Below are positions 1 to 12,200 of a stretch of 64,000 bases of DNA, piece after piece (within the stretch, counting starts at the first letter, position 1; each line of letters begins with the position of its first letter). The stretch lies in assembly GCA_027627225.1 (NCBI GenBank), contig CM051038.1, positions 46,341,343 to 46,405,342 of the forward strand, given 5' to 3'. Made by a program: the position numbers and the translations under genes. The stretch is from Congeria kusceri (taxonomy: Eukaryota > Mollusca > Bivalvia > Myida > Dreissenidae). The notes below the pieces were generated by a model that saw only the letters and a list, made by a program, of their open reading frames with translations, was not told the origin of the DNA and ran no database searches.

Positions 1-2413
1 ATTTTTGATCTGTCATTTAAGGTTTATGGTAAAACATTTCGCACTAAAGTCAATAACAATCGAAATAGTGGTAAGAAATCCCCTTTGTTTAATATTGACT
101 GTAGAAATGCTAAGTCGACTTTTAATCAAAGTAAACGCATGTTTAAAACTAATTCTAATGATGTAAATAGACTGAATTTTTTGAATGCAAGGAGTGCTTT
201 TAAATGTATCAAACGTAAGGCTAAACAATCTTTTTACAGGAGTGAAAAACAGAAATTGTCTGTGTTAAGTAAAAGTGGTTCACGCAAATTTTGGAAACAT
301 GTTAATAAATTTAAAAGTAATAAAAAGTCTGGATCACCTGACATTTCTCTTGAAGAATTTGCCAATCATTTTCGTAATGTGTCAAGTAATCCACATAATA
401 GCACTTATAGAGACGATAATGCAAACAATTATGGTATGTATGAGAATATAAATATTGATAGTTTAGACTGCCAATTTAGTGTAGAAGAGGTTTGCAAAAC
501 TATTGGTAACAGGTCCAGATATAAAAGTTGTGATATGTCTGGCAATGTTGCGGATTTCTTTATTGATGCAAAAGATTTTATTGCTCCCTATTTGACGACT
601 ATTTTTAATCATATATTTGATAGTGGTATTTATCTGGTCGAATGGACTAAAGGTGTAATTGTACCTATATATAAGAAGGGTTGTAAATCAAATCCCTCGA
701 ATTATAGAGGAATTACATTAATAAATATAATCGCTAAAATATTCTCACTTGTGCTAAGAAATAGGATGAATAAGTGGAGCGAAAATGAGCAGAAGTTAAA
801 CGATGCTCAATTTGGTTTTCGCGATAATCGTAGTACTGTTGATAGTATATTCAACCTGCATACTATAATACAGAAAGTTCTTGCTAATAATTTAAAACTA
901 TACTGTGTAGTTATTGATTATGAAAAGGCTTTTGACACCGTTATACATCATGCATTGTGGATAAAATTAGCTAATTCCCATGTAAGTTGTAAGATGTTAA
1001 AAATGCTTAAATCTATATATTCAAATGTTAAAGCTTGTGTTAAAAATTCTGAACACATGCCGTATTCTGAACTGTTTGACATAACACTTGGTGTCAAACA
1101 AGGAGAGCCTCTATCTCCTCTACTGTTTATATTATTTATTAATGATATCAAGGATTATATTGATGTGTCTAAAATGTCTGTAAATGATATTGAAAAGTTA
1201 TCACTATATATGTTACTATTTGCAGATGATATTGCTTTGTTTACGACTGATCCCAATAGTTTGCAGGCCCAGCTAGATTGTGTAAATCAATATTCTTCTA
1301 AATGGGGCCTCAAGATAAATGTAGCTAAAACAAAAATATGTATATTTGAACGCAAAAAATCTAGAAATAATTTTACATGGAGTATAAACAATATTAATCT
1401 TGAGATTGTTGATAGTTTCTGTTACCTTGGTATGAAATTTTATTATACCGGAAGTCTTGCTAATGTTGTAAAAGCACTAAATGAACAGGCTCTGAAGGCA
1501 TATAATGGCCTTATATCACTGTTTACTAGAGTATCTTTAGATATTAAAACAAAATTGTTACTGTTTGATTCGACTGTTTCACCTATTATTTTGTATGGTA
1601 GTGAGATTTGGGCATATATGACTTCAAGGAGGTAGACAAAATCCATATCAAATCTTGTAAGCATATTCTTGGCGTGCGTACTCAAACATCCACAGTTGCC
1701 GTCCTTGGCGAATTAGGTAGATTCCCACTTTCGGTCATTTGCAGGGAAAGAGCCTTAAAATACTGGTGTAAAATTATGAAAAATCTGGAATCACTTCCAG
1801 GCAAAATATTTATAGAACATATTTTAGATAACAATTTTAATTCATTGAATTTCAAAAATAGCTGGGGAAAGGCGGTTAATAATGCATTAGATAAGCTTGG
1901 ATATGGCTACTTATGGTATATGTTTGATATTAACTGTTGCTATATACCCATGTTAAAGCAAAGGTTGCGTGACCAATATATACAGATATGGTCGGAAACT
2001 GTGAATTCTCAAAACAAATTAGAGTATTATAAAAAATTTAAAACTGTTTTTAGGTATGAAACATATTTAGATGCTATTGACCAGGATAAGTATAGAATTG
2101 CATTGACTAGGTTACGATTATGTTCACATTCTCTTGAGATTGAAAAGGAAGATACCATAATGTGGATAGAATTAATAGACTATGTAAACTATGCAATTAC
2201 AATGTTGTTGAGTCAGAATTCCACTTTGTACTCTGCTGTCCCTTGTATCATGACTTAAGGCAAAAATATAAAATTTCAGATGCTTTTAGTACTATTAATA
2301 AATTTGTTAATCTCGTGTCGTCAGAAGAAATTGGTTTGTTAAGACGACTTTCAAAATTGACGTATTTTGCGATGTTACGACGTTCCCAAACCCTAGATAG
2401 TGTTGCTTCTTAA
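1..2413 (+). pseudogene. Non-LTR retrotransposon (LINE) reverse transcriptase, 5'-cut by window, frameshifted
   Basis: The reading frame is open from base 1 to 1635, so the element starts before the window; its endonuclease domain should lie upstream. The RT is clear: NYRGITLIN near 700-725, AQFGFRDNRST near 805-840, DYEKAFDTV near 915-940, GVKQGEPLSPLLF near 1090-1130 and the catalytic FADDIALF near 1218-1241. The frame then changes near 1608-1635 (an apparent one-base loss): frame 1 ends at a TAG while the next frame continues the post-RT region from KEVDKIH. A second shift near 2150-2165 leads to the C-terminal CCHC-like cluster (CKLC, later HFVLCC) and a stop at 2411-2413. Such a C-terminal Cys/His cluster occurs in CR1/RTE-like LINEs; I cannot fix the clade. 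Two frameshifts make this copy dead. Confidence 0.88.
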
Positions 2414-3039
2414 CCTACTTGTAAAATAAGTTAATCAATCCACTTTATAGATATGTTTTTGTACAATATTTTTATAAAGCCTGCTTTGTATAATTGAAAT
2501 TATGTATTTTGAACTTGTAATGTTGCTAATGGCCATCTTTCATTATGTGTTTTGTAAATGGCCAAAGGCATTGCTCATGCCGATTTGCCAAATAAACCAT
2601 TATAAACCAGTAAACCAGCTCACTCACTGCTTTCTATATATGAAAGAACGTTACTATTTCAGATCTAACTTCTTTATATTCATTCAAAGTATTTCAATGA
2701 ATATCTGCGTTCAATATCATATATATTGCATGTCATTCTTTTTCAGTATTCGATAGAAGATATTCCCAAATAATATTTTGACATATTGTAAATATTTCCA
2801 AGCATTATGAGTGAACTGTATGAAATTTAAGATATTTATGGTAAAGTACTTTAAAGATTGGAACACAGTTCAGTGTGACACTTGTTGGTGTAAAAGATTT
2901 ATTTGTGTTTACATTGTGTATATTGTCTACATAAATGTACATGTTGTGTGCATTATGTTTGGTTACTTGCATTATATGAGTATACATTTAAAAAACATAT
3001 ATTGTTTAAATGGTTTATTGTAACAACAATAACAGATTA
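2414..3039. other. Probable LINE 3' tail and unassigned AT-rich sequence
   Basis: No gene is visible. The part to about 2600 is likely the 3' untranslated tail of the preceding LINE (repeated ATGGCCA words and an AATAAA near 2593), which is an inference from position. The rest is AT-rich with no recognisable coding content. Confidence 0.4.
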
Positions 3040-3560
3040 AGAAACATGAACAAAAAAACCCACAATGATTGTCAAATGATTGAACATAGTATAAGAAGTC
3101 CGGATTATGTGAACATCATAACAACTAGACATAGAAACATGCCCAAGAAAACTACAATGATTGTATAACGATAAGTAAAAATATAAGAAGTCCAAATTAT
3201 CTGAGAATCACAGCAACTTGAAATGGAAACATGAACAAGAAAACTACACTGATTGTAAAATGATTATAAAAAATATAAACAGTCCAACTTATCTGAGAAT
3301 CACAGCAACTAGAAAATGAAACATGAACAAGAAAACTACAATGATTGTAAAATGATTATAAAAATATAAACAGTCCAAATTATCTGAGAATCACAGCAAC
3401 TGGAAAATGAAACATGAACAAGAAAACTACACTGATTGTAAAATGATTATAAAAATATAAACAGTCCAAATTACATGAGAATCACAGCAACTAGAAATGG
3501 AAACATGAACAAGAAAACTACAATAATCTAAAATGTTCAAAATATCTGAGAATCACAGCA
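3040..3560. repeat. ~92-bp tandem repeat (about six copies)
   Basis: The word AAACATG recurs at 3042, 3135, 3227, 3319, 3410 and 3501, a period of 91-93 bp. Each copy also carries a GATTGTAAAATGATTATAAA-like segment and CTGAGAATCACAGCAAC. The outer copies are the most diverged. No stable reading frame. Confidence 0.85.
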
Positions 3561-3584
3561 AATATAATTATTGAGAAGACTAGA

Positions 3585-3609
3585 ATATATATATATATAT
3601 ATATATATA
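3585..3609. repeat. (AT)n microsatellite
   Basis: An uninterrupted alternating A/T run of 25 bases directly after the 92-bp repeat array. Confidence 0.95.
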
Positions 3610-3610
3610 C

Positions 3611-4375
3611 AAAAAACAACAATATAAAACAAATGAGCTAAGAATAATGGGTGTCCAAAAAGTATGTTCCGATTGTCAACACATTTCTTTTTACATTATC
3701 ACACCTTTCATCACATGTATGCTACTAAAAAAAATGTCGTTATATACATCAGTATATATATAACCATAATGAGATTTGGTTTAAATCTATAAATCTATAT
3801 AAGGCATTCATACCTTACAAACTGGCAATATTTATTACATAACAACAAGTATGTCAAAATTAATGAACATTTGACCTTCCATGTTTAAATCAATCTTAAC
3901 CCAGTTCACAATTTTGTTACCATTACTTATGTAAATTTATATTTAAATAGCTAGTACGTGATGAAAATTCAATAATTGCAAAACAAATTTTCAAAATAGT
4001 GGAATAAATATATCTTCACATCTAAGCTACCTTATGTATTTAGTGCCAAATTTACATTTGAAATGCAAAAAGTAAATGTGTAATTATATTGTGGAAATAA
4101 TCATAATAATTTTCATCAATTTATGAATGTACTAACGTAGCAAGGAACTCCCGGACACCCTTTATGTGAATAAACTAAATATATTCAATAACAAACCGAT
4201 ATATTACACACAGACAAAGAACATTCCTCAGTACACTTCAACGCATTTGGTCCTGACGTTACATGCAGATGCATCCGTTCAAACAAGCGTAATACTAATA
4301 AAGTATTATTAATGAAGGCAAAACAAGTGATCACTTAATAATCAAACTTTCTTTTACGGAGTCCAATTTAGCAAG
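3611..4375. other. No gene seen
   Basis: AT-rich sequence without a supported ORF, tandem repeat or RNA gene. It lies on the 3' side of the minus-strand zinc-finger remnant and may include its former 3' untranslated region. Confidence 0.4.
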
Positions 4376-5057
4376 TCAGTGATTTTTCCCTTGTTTGTGT
4401 TTCAGTAATCCAGTAATGTATTTGAAATTCTTTCCGCATTCACATGGATGCGATAGTTTCTTGTGGACGGCTGAATTGTGGGTATTCAAGTTTGAATGGC
4501 TATAAAATGTCTTATCACATTCACTACATTTCTTCTTTCTTGGTGGCATACCACATATTTAACTGTGCTTACTTCTGTCATACCTTGAAATGAACTTTTG
4601 TTACATTTTTCACACTTATGAGACTTAATTTTCAAATGAGAAATTAATGTGATCTTCAAAGATTGATTTCCTAACAAAGACCTTTTTACATTCTGGATAT
4701 GGACGAACATGTTTGTTTTTGCCCTCTGTATTGTGTTTCAACACTTTATGATTCTGTAACGAGTGTTTGGATCTATAGTGTGTCCCGCATTCATTACAAA
4801 TGAATCAAATCTGATGATACTTATGATGATCTTCAAGCTTCCTTGCACTATCAAAGGACATGGTGCATGCATTGCACATAGTAGCTGTTTCAGAGTGTTT
4901 ATGCAATTGTCTTTTCAGTTACTTTTTATGTTTGAAGCTTTTACCACATATCGCACACTCATTCTGTTTGGATTCTACTTCATCCACATCAAACAAACTG
5001 TCTAATGCTTGAATCCTTTGCCTTTATTCTTCCGGCTCATTGTTCGTCATCGATAAC
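4376..5057 (-). pseudogene. C2H2 zinc-finger gene remnant
   Basis: Read on the minus strand this gives at least six degenerate C2H2 fingers: CAICGKSFKHKK then a stop then LKRQLHKH (about 4897-4962); CNACTMSF...LEDHHKYH (4812-4880); CNECGTHYRSK...HKVLKH (4738-4800); CEKCNKSSF (near 4590-4612); CSECDKTFYSHSNLNTH (near 4480-4530); and CECGKNFKYITGLLKH (near 4390-4440), ending at TGA 4376-4378. In-frame stops near 4917 and 4798 and at least one frameshift near 4600 rule out translation. Spacing and finger consensus are those of a poly-zinc-finger transcription factor. It may be a decayed paralogue or a copy captured by a transposon. Confidence 0.78.
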
Positions 5058-8000
5058 TCCAGGGTCTCATCTCGCTCATCAATAAACACGAGTCACATCT
5101 GAAATCATTAAATTAAAATCATACAATACCGTTCATAACACTTCATAATACTTTTATTAGTTTTATTAGAATAACCAAAAGCAAGCGCCTTCAATAAAAT
5201 GACCGAAAGCGCATTAAAAATAAGGGAAAGCCACATGTGTTATCAATTGTATATATCAAACACACAACAATAAATGTGTTTTCATTGTGTTTTCGTGGTA
5301 TGTATCTCTTTGGATATTAAATATTTCTAAAATTATTGGAGTATATAAACTTCAATTTTGCGATGATCTGAAAGGCTTATAGCAGCGGAATTGTGGGTTA
5401 CACACCGCCAAATTTCGGCAAGATTGTTTGTTTTTAGTTCATGTAACAGGGCACTCTGGGTACACAGGCGATTCTAAAAATCTGGGTACACAGGCGATTC
5501 TAAAAATAAATCGCCTCTGGTACATCATGCGACATTTTGGACTACTTTTAATCACATGATCATCAAAAATGGCTGCGCCCGTAAGCTACAATATTGGACA
5601 TTCGGTCAACACAATGCACACGAAAATGTTGAAAATTATTGGGAATTATTATAAATAAAGTGGTCGGAGTTAATAATTACTCAAATAATAATATGAGATG
5701 CCATTCAGCTGTGGAATAATATATTCAGCTCAATTTGAAGCCAACTGGAGTTTGGAAATATGCTGAGTTATCTTCAGCATCATTTCTGTGGAACACTGAA
5801 ACATACGTACTAGTGTTTCATCGTTATGGTGCTTTTGACATAATTCACTCAACACCTTGATCGTAATGTTACTTGTCCACAGGTAAAGATGTTTTAAGTT
5901 TATGCAGAATGTGTAACTGGTATTTTGCTTTCTTTTTCTTAATAAATGTATGATACACTACCAAATTTTGCTTTTGTCAAAGATACTGATTGATGAATCT
6001 GTAATATTAAAGTTGTATCAATACTTATTTATCAACTGTCCTGCACATTTGAAATGTAAAATAAACCTGCCATTTCGGCACGAAATTGTGTGTTGAAAAT
6101 TAGCTCATATACTGGTATATGACTTAAATTTTTGGATTTGCTTAATGACATTAACAACATGCTCCTGATAATATGAATCAAATGTATTATAAGAAAGCTA
6201 CTCGCTTTGATACTATTATGGGCACCCAGTCTCGGATAAGGATTTCAATTGATGCCAAATCCTGCTTTTTGATGCAAGCAAATTGCAATTTTCTCATTTC
6301 TGACTCAAGCAAATATTGTGCCTTGCATCATTTTGATCCACTTGTTTTCAATAAGCCAACTTCAAAAGCACTAAAAAAATAATATTTTTACAACACTCAT
6401 ATTTTGTTTTAATTGAAAAAAACAATCACAAAACAACTTTGGAACACAAAAAAATACTGAAATATATCTACCATAAGATCAATAAAATCATTTATCCCCA
6501 CTGACCATGTATTCAACTGACAGTAATTATGTCAATCCAGTTTGGGAATTCATTTAAACAGCGTACCACAAACCAAAATAATCACAGTACTTCAATTTCT
6601 TTATGCACATATAAATGCATACAAAAATATAGTTAAATAAACCAGATGAGTACAGATTGTTATATTTCATATTTTGTGTAAATGTCACTTTCATGTTTGA
6701 TTTCAGGAGAAAATTGATGTTAAATGGTTATAATTTGTTAAAAACAGAACTTAACAACAAATAAGGTGATTTACTTTATCACTGTTAAATTCATTACACT
6801 ATATAGATGCATACTGTTTCCTTCAAAGTTCATCATTGCAGATACATCACTAAATACAGTATAATTGGTAATCTTGTTAATAAAAGCATATTTCATGTGT
6901 TTCTATTGGTTAGATATAACTGAGTACTATCATAGAAAATGTCCTGTCTGGGTTGTTGACTTGCTTGTAGAAATAACGCTATGTTACTGATTTCACTTAT
7001 TCCAAAATGTAGCTGCTGGATGTGTCCATACATTTCAAAATTGTCATATTGTCACAGTTCAAGCACATAAAAATATATGTATTTCTTTCTCATCACTTCT
7101 CAAGTTTGTAAGACATTATGTGTTTTGAAAATATTCTAATTTCCCTATATCGCATTTGTTATAATGACGGTTACATTAACATTATAATTATATTAATATA
7201 TACAAATACATATTTTTAATATTATTATATACATTTTATATGGGAAATATATCAAAGCATCATTCAAAGCTATATAAATGTATAACCAGTTATAAACTAT
7301 ATGTGCTTCAAATACATCATTATGGTATTGCAAGTTCAGGACACAGAAGCTGATAACAGCTTAAAATTGTCACAGTACATGATGGTAAATTCAACCTGTG
7401 TTCCTTTCATTTGTCATAGTATCATTGTCATATTTACATAAAACTGGCAGTCTTTCATTTTATTCTTGGATAATATTTGGTTGGTCTGCCAGATTATGTA
7501 CACTCTAGTCGAGTTTCTAAACTGAAAGTTCTCATTGAGCTCCTGTAGGGATACCAGTCACAGCCAGGTTTGATATTCTAAGGGAGATGACCATCTTAAT
7601 CACAGACTTGCAAAATTCAGTTCACCTGTAAAAAAAGAGACATGTGACTAAATTTTAAGGAACATTTTGTAATTGAGCATGCGATGTAAGGGTAAACAGT
7701 CATGAACAAAAAGTTAAATGCTATTTCAACTTAAATTAGTTGTACTAGTTAACAAGAATTATGCCAACTATTCATAGCTTAAGTAATATTAATGCTGCAA
7801 AAATACTATATTCAGAATAAATTATGGTAAATTACTAATATGAAACCATGGACATTAGATAAAAGTGAATGAATAAAATGAAACAAATGATATAATAATA
7901 ATAAGAAGAAGAACAAAAATACTATTGAATTGCATATATTTAATTATTGTATACAAATGAACGAACTGGATATACTGAAGAATATCATAATATTATATTA

Positions 8001-8203
8001 TAATAACATTCAAAACATAAAATGTATAAAGTAAAAACATTAAATTACAAAAAATAATAAATATATTATTAAAACATGTAATTTTACCAGACAAATAAGG
8101 CCTTTTCCAAAGCCAGTAGTAAATTGCAATGGAAGCCCGTATTGTGTAGACATTTTTTTTAAATTATCTTTATTTGAATCTTCCTCAAAACCTTGTGTTT
8201 ATC
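5058..8203. other. Noncoding, AT-rich; nothing firm
   Basis: No supported gene over 3.1 kb. A 28-codon ORF starts with ATGGCTGCGCCC near 5571 in a fair start context, but I see nothing that continues it. An ORF of 69 codons at 6173-6382 has no recognisable motif. A pyrimidine-rich acceptor-like site reads on the minus strand near 7626-7640, with no exon behind it that I can support. Confidence 0.4.
5455..5506. repeat. 26-bp perfect tandem duplication
   Basis: TCTGGGTACACAGGCGATTC plus six further bases occurs twice head to tail (5455-5480 and 5481-5506). The following TAAATCGCCT is complementary to part of the unit, so the site can fold locally. Confidence 0.9.
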
Positions 8204-8207
8204 AGTG
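8204..8207. repeat. Target-site duplication of element A, left copy (AGTG)
   Basis: AGTG directly precedes the left LTR and is repeated right after the right LTR at 16683-16686. A 4-bp duplication is normal for a Ty3/gypsy integrase and shows that element A is a complete insertion at its original site. Confidence 0.75.
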
Positions 8208-8707
8208 TGTAGCATGGGTTTTTATTTATTTTAATAGATACAAAAGAAGACCTGAAATAAACATATGACAATTATAAAGTAATATTTAAGTAATGTAAAT
8301 ACATTATTAATTATAGTCAATTTAAATGCAATACAACACAATACAATTACATGGACAGGTCAGGGAGGGAATACCTACCAGAGCAACAAACCTAATTATA
8401 AAATATACAAGTATACAACAATATCAACTTCTTCTCTTCACATCTGACTTTGGAATGAACACATAATTTTCACCTTTCACACACCATTCACTCACTCACC
8501 CATAATTCAGCCAATCATATTTTTTTTAAACAAGATAATACTTGCTGGTCAATATTGGAAAAAGGATTAGTGAAAAACTGGTTTTTGGCTAAAGTTTAAA
8601 GCAGTGTTCTCACTGTAAAATGTGTTATTGATAAATTAAGCTTTTGTGACTATATTAAAGTTGTATGTGGCACATGTTAAAATCTACAATAGGTAACCTA
8701 TGTTACA
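8208..8707 (-). repeat. 3' LTR of element A
   Basis: 500 bp, the left end on the plus strand, starting TGTAGCATGG and ending GTTACA. It differs from the partner LTR at about 8238, 8305 and 8392 only. On the minus strand it directly follows the polypurine tract, which identifies it as the 3' LTR. Confidence 0.93.
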
Positions 8708-8722
8708 TATTCCCCCTCCTTA
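8708..8722 (-). other. Polypurine tract of element A
   Basis: Minus-strand AAGGAGGGGGAATA abuts the 3' LTR. This is the purine run expected as the RNase H-resistant primer for plus-strand DNA synthesis. Confidence 0.85.
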
Positions 8723-9228
8723 AACAAGAAATGGCTCCTGTTATTTCATAATACTAAGTTATCATTTACAAAATTTCATTATGTACAATAATATGCAATA
8801 AAGATTTACATTTGGATACATCACTACTGATATCTGAAATGTAGCAGTAGGAATACCAACATAAACAGTAATATCAGCCTTCAAGTAACAAATTATAAAT
8901 ATTTGTCACATGACCATGGCATATGCCAATAGTTTTGATCAGCAAAGGAGGCCAAATAATGAAAATAATTGCATTATTTTGTATGTGAATTCGTCTTCAT
9001 TAAGACAGCAAGAGATGTCTCTAAGAAAGTGTCGCACACAAAACAATGACAAGCAAATTTAAGAGCAAAGATAAAATATCATTTTTATAGTTACAGTCAT
9101 TGCACCAAATAAGTGTACGTACAAACTTGTATAAAATTCAATAAAATTATCAAGAGACTGAACTTACCATAGTGAACAACAGCTGAAATATTATAATATT
9201 TCACACTCTTAGCATTCATGTGTTATTA

Positions 9229-12200
9229 TTAAATAAATATTTCCTGTTCACTAATCTGTTGACCAAATACCCACTGGCCATAACGATTTGGTTCATGCCT
9301 TGTTCGTGTGGAACGACGGATCGGTTCAGCACTTTTGTTTGATAGTGGACTTTCTATATCATGTGGAAGACTCTGTGAGTCTGATCGCTCATCTGAGTGC
9401 ACTATGGGTAAATCAGGAGCCCCATGATTGACACTACTACTGCTGTTACTACTGTTATTCAACTGATGTGTACTATAAAATTCAGTGTCAGAAGCAGAAT
9501 CAGTAGAAGTTTCTTTATTTTGTGATTTTAAAGTGCAACGTCCTTGTTTAGGATGTTTCCGTAATTGTGGAATGATGTAGGGTTGAGATACATCAGTTTC
9601 CTCACCATCGGAATCAGGAACATCAGAGGAAGTACTCTTCACAACTTTGGATTTAACCTTCTTAGAAGATTTGGGGTCAACCTGCTTGGAATTGTGAGAC
9701 TCTACCCTTGAAGGGATACCGTTAAATGGCAACAGCATGTTTCTGTGAAGGATACGGGTGGATCCTTTCCCCGTTTCCAACTTAACATGGTACACAGGAA
9801 TATCATTATCAGGTACTTTAGTTACAAGATAAGGTTCTCTTGCCCATGTATCTGCAAGTTTATTTTTCCCTTTTAGACCAACATTTCTGACCAAGACTCT
9901 ATCACCCACTTCTAAACTAGAATGTTTAACCTTCTGGTCATAAGCCTGCTTATTTCTATTCTTGGACTTAATGGCTTCATTGGATGCTACCTCATAGGCA
10001 AACTTCATTCGTTCAGATAGAGATTTTGCATAGGACGTTGCATTAGTTGTAGCACTAGTGGTATCAGTACTTATTCCAAGAAATGCATCTATTGACAGCC
10101 GAGGATGCCAACCAAACATAAGGAAGTGTGGAGAGAAACCAGTTGCATCATGTTTGGTAGCATTATAAGCATGTACTAGAGGAGCAACATAGCTTTTCCA
10201 GTCAGACTTTTGTTCAACTGGTAAGGTTCCTAACATTCTTATTAATGTCTGGTTAAATCTTTCTGCAGCACCATTACCCATTGGGTGATAAGGTGTAGTC
10301 TTAGATTTTTGTATACCTGTCAATTTACAGAGTTCAGCAATGGTTTTGCTTACAAAATTTCTACCTTGATCACTATGAAGTTTTTCTGGAAATCCATAAT
10401 GGACAAAGAAATTGTCATACAGTGCTTTAGCTGTTGTACTCGCTTTTTGGTTATGGCATGGAACTGCTTGTGCATAGCGAGTGAAATGGTCCACTATGAC
10501 AAGAACATCTTCAAAGCCACCTTTTGACTTTTCCAGAGATAGGAAATCAATACTGACCAATTCCATAGGTCTGGTTGTGAAAATTGGTACCAACTCTGCA
10601 GCTGGTTTAATAGGTGTCTTGAAAGAAACACAACGATCACAATTTTCAATCATTTGGGTTCCATTTTGTTCAAGACCAGGCCAATAGAAACGATTTCTTG
10701 CAAGCCAAAGACTTTTGTCCTTACCAGGATGACCTACATTGTTGTGGATACCTGCCAATGCAACATCACGGTGTGTTGTGGGGATTACAAGCTGATTGAC
10801 CTTTTGATCATCAAGAACAGTAGTTCGATATAAAATTCCATCTGCTAACTTCAACTTATTCCACTGTCTGAAGTATTTCTGAACTTCTTTGGGTTCTATA
10901 CTCAAGTCATTCCCTCTTGGATGAAAACCACTGTTTAGCAACTCAATTACCCTAGACAACACAGGATCTTGTGATTGTTCCACACGCCAGTCCAGATTTT
11001 GGAAACCCTGAACATTCAAGTTCTCACCGGCCGAATGAGGACATGAAAATGTTAACGTTTCTGAGAAAGGAACAAAGGTAGATGCCGAGTTGCAAATTGC
11101 AGTGACCACCTCATTAGACAAGGAAGGATGACGAGAAAGACTGTCAGCATCAGTGTTGTGTTTACCAGACTTGTATGAAATAGTGAAATCAAAGGAAGAT
11201 AAAGCGGCAATCCATCTTTGGCTGGTAGCATCAAGTTTTGCTTTTGTGAGAACATAGGTAAGAGGATTGTTGTCAGTAACAACTTCAAACTTGTGACCCT
11301 GCAAATAGTCAGTAAATTTGTCAGAAATAGCCCACTTCATGGCTAAAAATTCTCTCGTATGTGCTGGATAATTTTTTTCGCTAGGACGGAGACCGCGACT
11401 CGCATAGGCTATAACCTTTTCAATGCCATCTTGTTTTTGATACAGGACTGCACCCAAACCGTACCCACTTGCATCAGTGTGTAAGATAAATGGCATATCA
11501 TAATTAGCATAGGCTAGAATTGGTGGCTGCATTAAGGCTTGTTTTACCTGTTGAAATGCCTTTTGCTGAACATCACCCCATGTCCAAGGAACTTGACACA
11601 CCTTCCTTTTCTTAGTTTTCTTTGGACCTGTTTCATGACCTTGAAGGAGAGCATTAAGAGGTTGGACAATTTTGGAAAAGTCTTGTATAAAGCGACGGTA
11701 ATAGCCAAAGAAACCAAGGAATTGCCTCAGTTCTTTTACATTAGTGGGAATTGGCCATGATTTGACTGCTGACACCTTTTCAGGATCAGTCTCAACACCT
11801 TTTGCAGATACCACATGTCCTAAATAGGTAACTGAGGTTTTGAGATTATGTTGACTTAAACGTTCAAAAACAGCTTCCAACCGATCAACATGCTCCTGGA
11901 ATGTTTTAGAAAACACTAAAATATCGTCGAGAAAGATCATACAGTCACGCAAATGCATTTCTGCCATGCATTTTTCCATCAAACGTTGGAAAGTAGCAGG
12001 AGCATTTGTCAACCCAAAACCTAAACGATTGCATTCAAAAAATCCTAGATTCCCCACTGAAAAAGCAGTTTTAGCTTTATCTGACTCTTCTATTTCCACT
12101 TGCCAATATCCAGAACGTAAATCAAGTTTTGAAAAGAATTTTGAACCACTAAGAGTATCAATTGTATCATCAAATCTGGGTAACATGTAAGCATCTTTTC

